A DNA stretch of 64,000 bases from Setophaga petechia (lineage: Eukaryota; Chordata; Aves; Passeriformes; Parulidae): assembly GCA_024362935.1 (NCBI GenBank), contig JANCRA010000001.1, positions 54,691,930 to 54,755,929 of the forward strand, written 5' to 3'. Shown piece after piece: positions 1 through 12,207 of this stretch. Both the position numbers and the translations under genes were made by a program. Below the pieces are notes generated by a model. The model searched no databases. It had not been told where the DNA came from and saw nothing but the letters and a program-made list of their open reading frames with translations. Within the stretch, counting starts at the first letter, position 1. Every line of letters begins with the position of its first letter.

Positions 1-3000
1 CTTCCTGCATGGTACTCAAATAGCTGAAATGGAGGTGGTCCAGAAAAATCACATCTTCACAGTATGAATGCTCAGTTTGCAGCTCAAGTTCATTTTCATA
101 TTGTGAGATCTACTGGGCTCCAGGGCTTACGCCAAAGGTCAGAAAGCATTGCTCTAATTTGGGTTATTATCATTATGGGAGCTTTTAATGGATTAGTGTT
201 GTACATTTCCCTTGTTTGGGCAGATACACAGAGTATGGTTCTTGGCTGTGCTCTGAGCTGCTCCATTTCCATCTCTGCATTTCTCAGATTTCTTAGCATT
301 TACCAGGTAACAGCTACAGTATTTTCTCAAGCACTTCATTGCTGGCAGTTGTTAGATATGGCTCCACAGCCTGTGCAGACCCCACTACCTTCTGATTTAT
401 GGATTTTTCTTCTCTTTGTTGCTGTTTCTCTACCAAGCACATTTTCTTCCTTCTAATTGTGTTACAGATTCCTATAACAACAACGGCTCCTACATTTTTT
501 TCATATATAGTTTTTCTTTTCATTATGAAATATCTGTATTTACAAGAAGCTACTGTCCTCCATGAGAACCTTGTTCCAGACCCAGAATCACTGTCTCTTG
601 TGAACACTTGTTTCCATTACAGAACAGCTCCTGAAGAAGAGAGTCTTGGTACAAGAGATAACAGCTGACACCAGTGAATTAAGCAGTAAAAATACTTCCT
701 TAACCCAGGACAGAATTTAATTCCAGAACTGAAATTAAAAAAAAAACTAGGACTAGGATGGAATCAAGGCATATTCAAGTGCGAAGACATGAAAATATGT
801 CCTAGAAGTTCTAATTTTTCCTATGGAATGTCTATTTCACTTCCCATTCCTACAACAGTACACAATGGATCTTCTAGTCAGGTTATGAGTAGCTGCATAT
901 TCCAATAACAGGTAACAAGTTGTTCTTTTTATTTTCTTTGCCTATTTTTAAAACAAAGCAATTTCACTGAGATAAGGATAAATAGATAGTGATGCAAGGT
1001 AGTGATGTAACTTCACAGATCCTTTCTATGAGAAAGGTGTAATTGCCTTAAAATTACCTCATTTTGAAAAAGTACATTATTTTGAAAGCTTAAGTTAGGA
1101 AACCTCCCTTGGAGAGGTCAAAAGATACTTTATATATTCATATGTTTCATATTTCAAGACATTTAAATGCATATACATCAAAATGAAAGAGAATACAATG
1201 CATCTCTTAAACAAGTAGTACATTCTGCAGGCGTCATTTTAGGCAATTAATTTTGAAATCATCAAGTGCCCCCACGTTCTCAAAAAAGAACTGTGAAAAA
1301 TACAATCCTGATAGATTCCAAAACTTCACTCATGAACACTGTTAACTACAGATTTCTATTTCACAAGTCACAATTCTGCTTAGTAATGCAGTTCTATCCA
1401 TGGATCACTTCTACCTACCAAACCACAGCTAAATGCTGTAAAACCAGCAGCATTCTGTCTGCAAAGCTGCAAATTGCAGGTCCCACTGTGATTGTGAATC
1501 AGATGAAACACACCTGGTGTGACTGCAAACACATAAAGAAGTACTGTGTAGTACTACCTCGATGTTTTGTTCTGATCCACACTAAAAAATGATTGGGAAC
1601 CTTGAGTAGGAGGACTCTGAGATATTGTACATTTTAGTTTTCCCAGTCATGACATCCTTTTTCCAGCTGCAAGTTTTGCCTAGGTACACAAAGTGGACTT
1701 TGATGATTTGTCAGAGATTTACAGACAGACAGAAGAGAAACAAAGTCTTATCTCTGGACTTGATCTGCATCTCTACAAAGTCTCTGGTATCTACACATGC
1801 AGCTGATCCAATACAAATGGGCTTCATTGGGTTTTCCACATGATACCTGTGCAAAGACTTCCCTTCAGAAACAGTCAGATGGAAGTATTCACAATATTGG
1901 AAATCTTGTTTAGTAAAATCCCAATGATTCTGAGAGAAGTGATCTCTGAATGGGAATTTTAACCTTGCTTAACTATATTGTTCTTTTTTTTCTGTGAGAG
2001 GTTTCCATTCTCTCACAGGGTAAAAAGAAATAAATACTATTAAACCTACCTCATTGAAATGGAGCAAATAAGAAATAGGCATAGAAGTTCCCCTTTGGAT
2101 AAAGGCTTTCCATAGCTAATGGCTGCTAGTGAAATCTATTTGTCCATCAGGAACACCAAGGATCACTGGATACTTCCTAACCACAGAACGGAGATCAGTA
2201 TTTTCTAGTGTCAAAACGACATAATAAATTCTCATTTATCCAGGGGGTTCTGATGGCTAGGCATGACTTTTTGAGGGATTTTCTTTGGATGAAAGGAAGA
2301 ACTCTGAAAATAGAAGGCATTCTGTCTCACATGTCATGCCTTCAGGGTGTGGCCGCTCTTACTTGGAAAGCTTCACCTCCTAGATTAACTGAGATGATTT
2401 ATGTAGCACAGATGACAGTTGTCTAAATAAGAGAGAGGAAGGAAAATGACGTTGTAGGGCCACCATGATGGTTAAAAGAGTGGCTAAATTCAAACAAACT
2501 ATCATACAAATCTTCCTGTTTATCAAGTAAAACCTGAGGTAGTCACATTCTGTCTGCCCAGAGAACCTAATTTTAAGGGCTCTTTTTCTGCTGGTTTTTG
2601 GTGGGTTTAGAACTTTACCTACAATGTCCTCAGGTAATCTGTGCTGCTGTTTGTATCTCCTCAGATCACATGCTATATGTATTTAAACACAAGGAATGCC
2701 AAAAGATTCCTGCAAAGGAACATTTTCTGTAACAAATACCCCAGGTATTACACTCTGTATCCTTCTATTTATCCTTCTATGGCATGATGTTGCCTTTGAG
2801 GAAGGGTCTTGAAACTGCATAACAGGTCATATCTGACACCTGTGGATCACAACACATTAGTACCTATAGTGCACAAAGGAACCTGGCAGTTATGCTGGCC
2901 CTTGAAATCCTTGTGCCTTTTAAAAAAATAAACTGTTGAATTGTCTGTACTGACAAATGGAATTTTAAAAGCTCAAGGAATTTACATTTCTGGCTTTACT

Positions 3001-4479
3001 TCTTGTCTAAGGGCCAACTCACTATATGTAGTAGGATGAATTACTAAAAGCACAAGTAAAATATGACACTCCCCAGCAATACTTCTTTAATTTCCTCCCA
3101 CTGTCACCACTGGCATGTGTAAGTAAAAGCTCAACTACCAATAAAATGGCTAAAATTGCCAGACAGCAACAGATTAGTAAAAAATTAAGTGATGAGGCTG
3201 GGATTTCTTGACACTCCATTTAAAGCCTTTCCTTGTCACGTGTCATGAAGCATCTGCTACTCTGCATGGTGCTAAGTGGAGGCTAATGACCCCTTAGGTC
3301 CCCTGGCAAGTTCTCCTTGACAACAAAAGTGTAAATGGCTCTTTAATACAGCCAACCCCTATTGAAATGAACCTTCCAAAGCCAACAAGGAGTGCTGGGG
3401 TCTTCTTTAGCATGGCATCTCATGTCTTAGAGGCTGCAGTGAAGGTCCTAAGTTAGTAGAAAAATGGTTTAGGTAAGCTTTACAGGTGAGCAGTAACTTA
3501 AATTTCGCTGAGTTCTGTGGTTTGCTGTAAGACTGCTTGTGGGGGCACCACATCTTGAATAATGTACACAGGAAGGTGAATCAGAAGGAGAAAATTTTTC
3601 CAAATTAAAAAGCAGAGAAGATATACCTAAAAAACAGAATCTGAATGCTATGAAAGAAAGTAAAAGCTAGCCTCTTTTAATTTGTACTAAGAGAAATCAA
3701 ATGCCAAAAGAAACCTAGAAAAAAACAGAGATACAAAACCTAGAATTTACATACATGTTTTTGAATTTCCTTAAATATAAATATTAGGACACTGAGATGA
3801 TTTTTTAGGGACCAAAAAGAAAATAAATAACTTTACTTAGTCACTGAATAGAAAAATTAGCAGTAGGGCTTCTGACTTAATTTCAGATCTCCCATTATCA
3901 GGCTATTTACTTCAGTTTAGTTATTTCTTAAATAAGAACACAAAAATTAAATTATAAAGGAAAGTTTACAGCTTCTCCTTTGGATAATAATTTAAAGATG
4001 AAACCCTCTAATTTAAAGGCTATTAATGCAGAAGGTAATTTCCTTTATCAAACAGTTTATAGGGGCATCACATTGTCCATGGCCCCCAGTAAAAGCAAGA
4101 CTGACAAATATCCTCCTCTGAGTGAGCCCAGAGGAGGATCACTAAACTGAGTTGGAGCACATGATTCAGCAGAAGAGGCTGAGAGTTGAATCTGTGAAGC
4201 CAAGTCTTAGGGTTTCTCTTGTTCAGCTATCTAAAAGCCAGTCAGGCTATTTGCAGAAATGCAGAGTAAAATAAAAAAAATAAAATCTTAATCGCATACA
4301 AGTCAAAAAACATTAAAAAGAAAACAACTATGCAGGGAACAAGTTGCTTAGAGAGGCTGTGAAATGTCCATTCTCAGAAGTACTCGAAGTTTTACTAGGC
4401 AAGGCATGGAGCAAGCTGACACAACATGGAAGCTGGCCCTGCTCAGAGCAGGGGATGGGAACAGACAACACTCAGATCT
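1..4479. other. Unique AT-rich non-coding sequence
   Basis: No recognisable gene or repeat family is visible. One ATG-initiated open frame at 64-456 (plus strand, 130 codons) encodes a hydrophobic peptide with a possible membrane segment around residues 30-75. It resembles no family I know and has no supporting splice or promoter context, so I do not call it a gene. A short perfect hairpin lies at 4110-4139. The rest is plain AT-rich sequence with many stop codons in all frames. Confidence 0.6.
4110..4139. repeat. Short perfect inverted repeat (11-bp arms)
   Basis: The arms at 4110-4120 (ATCCTCCTCTG) and 4129-4139 are exact reverse complements around an 8-nt spacer. The left arm is pyrimidine-only apart from its first and last bases. 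No function can be assigned, and a stem of this size may be chance in 64 kb. Confidence 0.6.
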
Positions 4480-4559
4480 AAACATGCATCCAAATTTAAT
4501 ATCAATGTACATGTACATCTGTATACGTGTACATTGATATTAAATTTTGATGTATGTTT
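4480..4559. repeat. 80-bp near-perfect palindrome (hairpin MITE or miRNA-like precursor candidate)
   Basis: The left arm at 4480-4515 and right arm at 4524-4559 are reverse complements over 36 positions with only three differences (4486/4553, 4491/4548, 4512/4527). The loop is 8 nt at 4516-4523. The inner core, 4492-4511 against 4528-4547, is a perfect 20-bp match. In a plus-strand RNA two of the three differences would be G-U wobbles, leaving one mismatch. Length and symmetry resemble palindromic MITEs such as the 80-bp mariner-derived human MADE1, which gives rise to miRNAs, but the sequence itself is not MADE1. I see no clear TA target duplication. A simple inverted duplication is the main alternative. 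Confidence 0.8.
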
Positions 4560-6881
4560 CAACAAAATTTTATTGACCAAAAAAGCCTCTCAAGCCATGA
4601 AATAAACCTGACTTTAAGTGATTCAGTATAATAAACATCACTGTTATGATCAGTGATGAAACTCTTACATTGTCATTAACTACCATGAGAGACAAGCCAG
4701 CAATTATTATTGTTCCTCTTTCCTAAGACCTTAAAGTGTCCTTTAAGGTATTGTAGTTACTACCATATATGGTTAAATTATAAGCAGACATGGCCTTAAA
4801 TTAGAACTTCAGAGACCCCTCTGAACTTGTGAAAAAGCAGGATCCAGAGTGAAATTTTGAAACCCTTAGCTTTTAAGACTCTGAATTTAGGAGAAGCTTA
4901 TTCTGCCAATGCCCTAAAAGAAATGTTTTGCCCAGCAGGAAGCACAGGAGAATGAGATCCTGGCTCCGTTAAAATTACAGGAATTTTTTTGCAGTGAAAT
5001 TAAAATTTCCTCAGTTTGTATATTTTATAGTCTCTAAGTTTGCTCACTTCATTCCATCATCTTTTTGATGCAAATAAGCAAGGCACACAGAAGCTATCTT
5101 TGGAAAATGTCTCATGGTCTCTTTAAGAACTTTCAAAAAAGATTCTGCCTAAGTCTCTGGGTACATTTATAAAAGAGGTTTATAAAAATATACGCAATCA
5201 CAAACTATTTTAGTCTTGACAAGAGCATATGAGTTTAAAGAATATGAGTCATAAAGACAAAACTTCAATCAGATAGAAGAATCCAATATAGGAATCCCAT
5301 TAGCTTGCATGTGACTTTATTTGACTTTGAAAGAAGTATTTCCAGCAGAAAAATAGTAAACATTAATAGAAAAGCGTCCCCTTCTCCATCTTAAAGGAAC
5401 ATAATCTTCAGTGGAATGCTGAGGACTCCTTAAAGTAGAAAGAATTGCATCTCACAGTTCAACCAAACTGTGAAGTGTAGGCATCACTTCTGGAAGGTGT
5501 GATATCAAGGAGACATAGGAGAACAAATACAAAGAAAAAGTTGAGGTATCTATTGATGAATTTCTATTTGTTCAACAAAAAACTGATGCCAAGCAGGCAC
5601 AGAGTTATAAATTAAACATCAGATCAATGGTTTGTTGTAATGGTTCATTCTTTAAAAGACAAAAAAAAAATTAAGAGTATCTCTCTCCTGAGCAAATTTG
5701 TATTATCTTTGTGGAATTCATGCAGCTACTGGAAAACATAACTATGCATGTGTTTGGTGTCACTGTCACCACATACCTCTACATATACAGATTGTTTGGC
5801 TCAAATTTAGTGTGGAATATTAGAGTATTCACTATCATATTTAGTGTACAAGGCAGTGTTATGATTTTTATACATGAAAGAAACATCTTCACTTTATAAA
5901 ATTGATATTAACACCACTTGGGTTTTTTTCTGGGCAAGATGGCAAGATAGGTGGAACCTTATCTCTTTTAAAAAGTGACATAAATATTTGGGATTTATTG
6001 CTTTATTTCAGCCTACAGCCTGATTTCCTCAGTTTCTACATCCTTGATTAGAACATAACTGAAAATGTATTTAAAGTGGCAGGTTTCTGCACCTAAACTA
6101 AGCTACAATTGGTTTCAATGAGTCCATACTTTTGAATCTTCCAACAACAGACAGGATTGAAAAAGATCCAATGCTCTGTTCCTAAAAGATGAGACATAAG
6201 GAAAGAGCCCTAAATTTGTTACTATAGCACTATAAATTACACTCATAACTTATATGGAAAATACTTTCTCTGAAATTAAAGACCAGAAAAACAGATTAGA
6301 AGGTCACTAGCCCACTATCAAAAAGATGGAATGCATATTGAATGTTTGTGCTGTCTCACTGGTTTGAATCAAATACCTACATGCCAGCATTCCCTTTGGT
6401 TCCCAGCTGACACACAGAAATCAGCCAGTGTCTGCAAAATGGCAGGGCAGCCTGCTGAAGATTCAGCCTAGGAGGTGACAAACCCCTCTGAATTAGAATC
6501 AGCAGTCAGCCTCCCAAATGATTGCAACATGCTACCTTTCCCCAGGGGCAGTCGGGTGGTATCACATTCCTGAAGCCAGAATCTTACAGCTATTTTGCAC
6601 ATCAGCAACAGAATGGACCCTGAAATCTAAAAAGAGGAACTCTGTGACAGTGGGAAGTCCCACTGTCTTCAGCATTACTTGAGTTAAGCAGGAAAAACAA
6701 AACACAGATGTAGAGACAAATGCATGTAGAGAAGCAGACAGAGTGGTACCCATTGTGATACAAGGCTTGGCAGTGGTGACTCCTGCTGCTGTGAATCTTT
6801 TTCCTTTCCCATGAGAGCTGTTGAATCAATATTAGCTCATTAGCTAAAAAACACCCACAGACCTGCATTAAGGGCGTGTGT
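4560..6881. other. Unique AT-rich non-coding sequence
   Basis: No gene, RNA gene or recognised repeat is seen. Open frames are all short (about 88 codons at most) and without family resemblance. A palindromic CArG-like decamer, CCATATATGG, occurs at 4763-4772, but such matches are expected by chance in AT-rich DNA of this length. Confidence 0.6.
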
Positions 6882-6902
6882 TGTGTGTGTGTGTGTGTGT
6901 GT
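6882..6902. repeat. (TG)n microsatellite
   Basis: About ten uninterrupted TG dinucleotides, preceded by a short imperfect GT-rich run from 6876. This is an ordinary dinucleotide microsatellite. Confidence 0.95.
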
Positions 6903-9689
6903 AGTTATTTCTTAACTGTAGGAATTATCAGTATAGTCCCTTTTAAGTAAACAACTCCACACTCACACAAGAACATGAAATCTGGCATTTACAGTATCTT
7001 TTTTTAAAAATGGCAAAAAAGAGAAATTGCCTGTTTCTTTAAATCCATAGGATCTCTCACACCTTATTGCACCTTTCTACGTATATTTTACATAGTTACC
7101 TTGGACTGTTGCCTTTGGAAGTGAGAGGAACTAAGTTGCTCACATCAAAAGGAATTCAGCACTACTGTGGCCTTTCCAGAGTATTCTACTGTGTGGCTTA
7201 ACAAAAGCTTCAACACCTTTTACATCTGTTTGGTGTGTTCAGGACACAACATAAGGAGAAGGACCACACTCCTAAAGGCAAAGTAAAGATATTTAGTGAT
7301 GAGATTGATGTAACAGCTCTGTGTACCCTGTTTGCTAAGAAACCACATTCCTTTGCTTTCTAATTATTTGGGTTTTTTTTAAGCTTTCATTGCTCAAAAT
7401 TTTATAATTGGGATATTTTCTTGAGCTCTTTGGTATCTTTTATTGAGACATGGAGATAAACTAAGCCAGCTCACTCACTAACAGCAGCAGAAGGTGCACA
7501 GACCCAAAGTTTATCTCTGTGTTGCACAACACAAATTATAACCTAACTTAAACATGGTTAGACTAAAGGTGAGTGAGCAGAGTTTTCAGCTGCTGGTTCC
7601 TTGTGGTCTCTCTTGGAATACTGTGTGGAAAACACCTACAACATTTTTAACTTGCCATGGTATCAGCAATTTTCATGGGTTTTAACACTAAAGACTTCAA
7701 TGGAGACCCTTATGGTGACTTTGAACAGTAATAAATCCTGATAAAATATCTCCCACCCCTGCAGACTACCTTAATCTCTTTCAGGCATGTAGTGGATAAC
7801 CTCCAGGAAGATCAGCACTCTGCTGGGATACCAGGAAAAGGGGAGAAAACCTGAGGAAGACAGTCCAGCTGAGAGATAAAACTCACCAACTTTCTTTTAA
7901 AATTATCTTAATATACAAATCAAATGAAAATATTTTAAACACTGGCTTGTCCTATGCAAAGCAAATGTCCACTTTCTGTGCCAAAGAATGAAAAGGTTAT
8001 AATCAAGAATTACCCCACGTTTGAATGGGATGCTTGATCTGAAGAAGGAAATCACAATTTTTTATAATTGGGAGAAAAATGGAAAAAGCTTCTTATAGCA
8101 GGTAATAAAAGAATCATACAGCTTTTCATTATTTTAATGCTACTAAACAACTAATACTCTTTGAATACTTTCAAATTATTGCTTCCCACAAAAGCCTCAA
8201 CTCTATTTTTAAATTAGTACAGTAGCAAAGCTGACTTGCTTCTTGTTGGGAACTACTTCTCTAGCAGAAACCTCAAACTTAAAATTTAGATACAGAAGGC
8301 ATTAAATTAGAAACTTATTTCTTGTATGTAGTGGAGAGATCCTGTAGTAATTTATAAAATATGCAGTGCCAGCAACTAGACTGAAATGGCTCTTCACTGC
8401 CTACTGTTCATCTTGTCCCTTTTGCCTCTCATGAATAAATATCTCAATAAATTAGAAGATAGGATGATGAAGTCCAGCTTTAAAATAAAAAAGTTTTCTA
8501 GCAACGAAGTTGTATTTGCACATCATTGTCAGAGAATAGCAGCAGAACTAATAGGGAAGCAGTGCTGTAAGGAATGTGCAGGATGATCAGTGGCAGTATT
8601 CAATTGCATTAATTCCATGGCACATTCTTTTTGAAGAGATACTCACACCACAGAGCATACTTTTTAGAATGATATTCAGAATATATCAGGCAATAATGAT
8701 TGAAAAATAACTTAATGCTCATGCTCCATCATCCCAAAACTCTCACTGTGATATTTAGTTCATAAGCTCTCTATGGAAAGCTTACAGGTGAAGTAACCCG
8801 TACTTTATTGATCAAAGATAAAGATTTCTTGCTGGCAATTAATGCCTGAACTGTAAAAACATCTTTCAAATTGCCCTCTTACAGAAATCCCACAAACCAC
8901 ATAGAAGCCATCAGGTGTGTTTTGCTGCTGTTTAGTATATCATGTAAGGCAGCTCTCCATTACTGGAGACTAACAAGTTTGTTTGGATAAAATAAAAATG
9001 CTAAAACCCTAGCATTACCTGGACTGGGGCTTCAAAATATGTGCAATGCCAAATATTCTTTCACCTCAAAGCTGAGTGAAAACTGGGTTTTATTTCCAAA
9101 CTTTCAAAGAGTTTGGTTAGCTGGAACCAACAAGCGAAAAATCACACTTCTCCACACTTTCTGATCTCAGTTGGAAGTGGAAATATCAAATATCTGCAAA
9201 AGAGACTATCTCAGTGATATTTCTGACATGTCTGAAGGCAGAATACTCATGAAAGACTCTGATGCAAGAATTACAGAGCAAAAGGTTAGGAGTTCAAATA
9301 AGCAAACTTTTTTCTCTTTGCAACTTTGGAATTACTAGAACAGCCAAAACTATTCTGTTATTCTGTAAGCATTTTTCTCTGTATTAAGAGTAATAAAGCA
9401 ATCATAAAAACAGGAGTTAAAAGCGGCACATGGATGCAATGGGAGTGACTTATTGGCTACAAATCCCTGGTGTTCTACAGCAAATATAAATATATTATCA
9501 GTAATTGACAACTATTTTATATATAAGAAGCACTCTCATTAGCAACTTAGCCTCTTCATTAAATCAATTTAGGAAACATGCAAGTTAACCACAATTAATG
9601 CCTACAACTTGTAATGCATTGCTGCAAGTTTCCCATCATTGGGTACTACCATTTACATTTTAAAATAAAGAAAAAAATGTGATGAATGT
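6903..9689. other. Unique AT-rich non-coding sequence
   Basis: No gene or repeat family recognised. The longest frame here is 66 codons (8386-8586). Nothing further can be said from sequence alone. Confidence 0.6.
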
Positions 9690-10430
9690 TGTACTGGATC
9701 AGAGCTACGGTCAATCTTAGCCTGGGATCCTGAAAAATAGCAACCGGAGATGCTGACTGGGGAGAACACACAAGCCTGATCTTTATGCAGAGTCATCCCT
9801 GTTCTCCAACAATCAACAGATTAGGGATGTTAAAGAGTACCTCTGTCTATTTTGTTTAGTGTCTGTTTATGGACTGGATGTTCATGAATTCTTTTAAACC
9901 CTTTTGAACCCATTTATACTGTCTCCACAGTCTTTTGTCAAAGTGCACACAAAAATTAGCTATCTGCCTTGTAGATCCATTTTAAATGGATCTCCTGTTA
10001 GTTTCAACAACTGATTCCTAACTGTAGAAGTACCATGTTAGGAGCTAATTAACATTTTGCATTCATTTTACCTACCACCTTCATGTCTTTGCAAACTTTG
10101 ATCATAATCCTTTCCAGCTATCTGTTTCAAATAGTATTTCAGTTGCTCTTCATAAGGCAGATGTTTCATCTTCATTACCTTTCAAGTTGCCCTCCTCTGA
10201 ACCTTTTTCACCTCCACTCTCTGCTTTTGAAACACAAAAGTCAGAAGTACACACAGTACTCAGCACGTGAGCACATCAGGGTTTTTACACTTAGGCTCTG
10301 TCCTGTTCTCAGTACCATTCCTGATAATGCCAGCAATTTGGCTTTTTTTGGCTGTTGCTGCACACTGTGAGGGTGATTTCGGGGAACTCTCAGTTATGAT
10401 CATGGATTTTCTTCCTTTAGATGCAATTGC
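9690..10430 (-). mobile_element. Ancient CR1/L3-type LINE, 3' part (degraded)
   Basis: Read on the minus strand, this region has the order typical of the 3' end of old amniote CR1-type LINEs: the end of the reverse-transcriptase ORF, then the 3' UTR. The minus translation around 10130-10170 gives LPYEEQLKYY, which aligns by eye with the C-terminal LPYEERL motif before the LFSLEKR segment of these elements. On the plus strand the run 10180-10400 (Cys/Leu-rich words ending in a block with tgctgcacactg) matches the familiar reverse spelling of the same family. The opposite end near 9695 (actggatcagag) matches the usual 3' UTR terminus. Stop codons and indels fill the frame, so it is a fossil. 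Boundaries are uncertain by tens of bases. It looks older than the other CR1 copies in the window. I am confident of the LINE class and less sure of the subfamily. Confidence 0.75.
9973..9993. repeat. Short inverted repeat in the old LINE 3' UTR
   Basis: Arms AGATCCATTT (9973-9982) and AAATGGATCT (9984-9993) are perfect reverse complements separated by a single T. The repeat falls inside the degraded LINE remnant and is probably incidental. Confidence 0.6.
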
Positions 10431-11899
10431 CAGTTCTGATGAAGCTTCATGAAAGCTTTACTGAATGCTTACCATATTGCATTTTAAATGACACAGTTAC
10501 TCAGGACTCAGAACTCAGCTCTGCCTAGGATCCATGAACACGCACTTGCCTAAGAAATCCTATGCCAACCTTCTTAGTGGGTTGTGTATTTCAAGGGTGA
10601 TCTCTGTGGAGGCTTGCAAAGAACAATGCTGCAAGGCAAACATTTTTAGAACAATACTCAGCATCTGTTCCCTTCTGTGTCTCTTTCTGAGACAGGTAGG
10701 CTACAGACAGCTGCTTCTGTTTGCTCTCTCATATTCATGGGCTACTTGAGACAGAGATAGGAGCAGCGCCCTACAGAGAGCGTAAGTGTTTTGTGCCAAA
10801 TGGAGTGTTTTGCACCAAAGGGAAATGTGGGATCAGGAGTCTAACAAGTCCAAAAGGGTAAGCAAAGAGTTTGTGGCTGAAAGCAGCACGATGTGTCAGC
10901 GAGAGAGAACAGCAGCCTTGCTGGCACTGCTGCTGGCCAGAGCCCTAATCTGTAAATCACTGTGCAGCCAACACGTCAAAAAAGTTTGGCCACCCTGGTG
11001 TACAGGCATCAGGCAGAAAAACAACCTACTGTGCAAACCTCCAGCAACAACCCAGGCCAGTGTGCAAAACACTGGCAGTCCTAGGAAGAGGAAAAGCAAA
11101 ATGGCCAAAGTCCAATTGCTTTTAATCAAGAGGCCACAAGTGAAAAGATCCTGTCCTACAATCTTAAAAGAGAAAAAAAGCCTTAAGAATATAGTCTGCA
11201 AATTTCCTCATCTCCATTTGGGAAAGCACTCTAAAATTTTTGGCACTAAGATGTGAAGTCAGTAGCAATTTAACTAAAATGTCAAATGTTACTGCCAAGT
11301 GTTGGTAGCTCTTTCAAGATATAAATCCAGGTTGCCCTGAAAGCCTAAACTGCTACCTTCTTCCCCACTATCATCACTCATATTTTATGGGAATCATTTA
11401 ATCATGCCAGAGAGGTTCAGATTTTTAAACAAAACTAGAAGTACACAAATTTAGAAGTCTCCTCCACTCCCATGTGTGTAGTCAGGCCAAGTTATGTTCT
11501 GTGACTCATCACACCTGGAAGCAGCACACAAGGTGGGGTGCAATCTCCTAAGAGGACCAGTGAGCTGCCATGGGGAAGAACTCAGCACACCTCAACAGGG
11601 CAAATGCCCTAAAGAATCACACAGAGGGATAAACATTACATATAATCAGTAAAGACTTCTTTTTTCCTACTCTCCTTTCTCCTCTCCTTACACAGATTTT
11701 GGTTTTCTAATTGAGAATGCCCATGCACTTAAACAACAATTTCTCATGGAAACATACTGAGCTTTCACCAGGAAGTTAAATCCTGACCAGGCAGAATTTT
11801 CCAGCAAAATCCAAGGTCAGAAACCTCAAATTTGCACTAAGACAGGATATGGGACACACAGATTCAAACCACTGATTTAATTTGAAGCGAGAACATACA
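10431..11899. other. Unique non-coding sequence with one long chance-like frame
   Basis: An open frame covers 10786-11256 on the plus strand (156 codons), but it begins at GTG; the first ATG is at 10825, giving 143 codons. The predicted peptide is basic and unlike any family I know. Its start lies in a small tandem duplication (10786-10823). No splice or promoter context supports a gene. Nothing else is recognised. Confidence 0.55.
10786..10823. repeat. Two-copy imperfect 19-bp tandem duplication
   Basis: Copies at 10786-10804 and 10805-10823 share the GTGTTTTG..CCAAA.GGA pattern with three differences. This is a small local duplication with no assigned function. Confidence 0.6.
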
Positions 11900-12207
11900 A
11901 CTTCCTCGTGAGGGGAAGGGCAGGGGCAGGCACTGATTTCTTCTCTGTGGTGACCACTGACAGGACCTCAAAGGATGGTCTGGAGTTGTGTCAGGGGAGA
12001 TTGAGGTTGCATAGCAGAAAAGGGTGGTTGGGTACTGGAACAGGCTCCCCAGGGAAGTGGTCACAGCAGCAGCCTGACAGAGTTTGAGAAGTGTTTGGAA
12101 AATGCTCTCAGGCACAGGGTGTGACTCCTGAGGTGTCCTGTACAGGGCCAGGAGTTGGACTGGATGATTCTTATGGGTTCCTTCCAACTCAGAATATTCT
12201 GTGATTC
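11900..12207 (+). mobile_element. CR1 LINE, 5'-truncated 3' end
   Basis: This is a typical avian CR1 3' segment in forward orientation. It contains the C-terminal coding and 3' UTR words for 'ggttgggtactggaacagg', 'ctccccagggaagtggtcac' and 'ggccaggagttggactgga'. It ends in the characteristic tail 'aatattctgtgattc' near 12207. CR1 elements lack poly-A and end in short repeats of an 8-bp motif, as seen here. About 300 bp remain, so the element is heavily 5'-truncated, the usual CR1 fate. Point changes and small indels destroy the reading frame. The open frame on the opposite strand (11864-12187) is only a shadow of this repeat. The 5' break near 11900 is approximate. Confidence 0.93.

Noticed and set aside
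4763..4772. Perfect CArG box CCATATATGG
   Set aside because: Several CC(A/T)6GG matches are expected by chance in 64 kb of AT-rich DNA, and no promoter is nearby.
10786..11256. 156-codon open frame
   Set aside because: It starts at GTG. From the first ATG (10825) it is 143 codons with a basic, unfamiliar peptide and no gene context. Likely chance.
11864..12187. 107-codon minus-strand frame
   Set aside because: It is the antisense of the CR1 element at 11900-12207.
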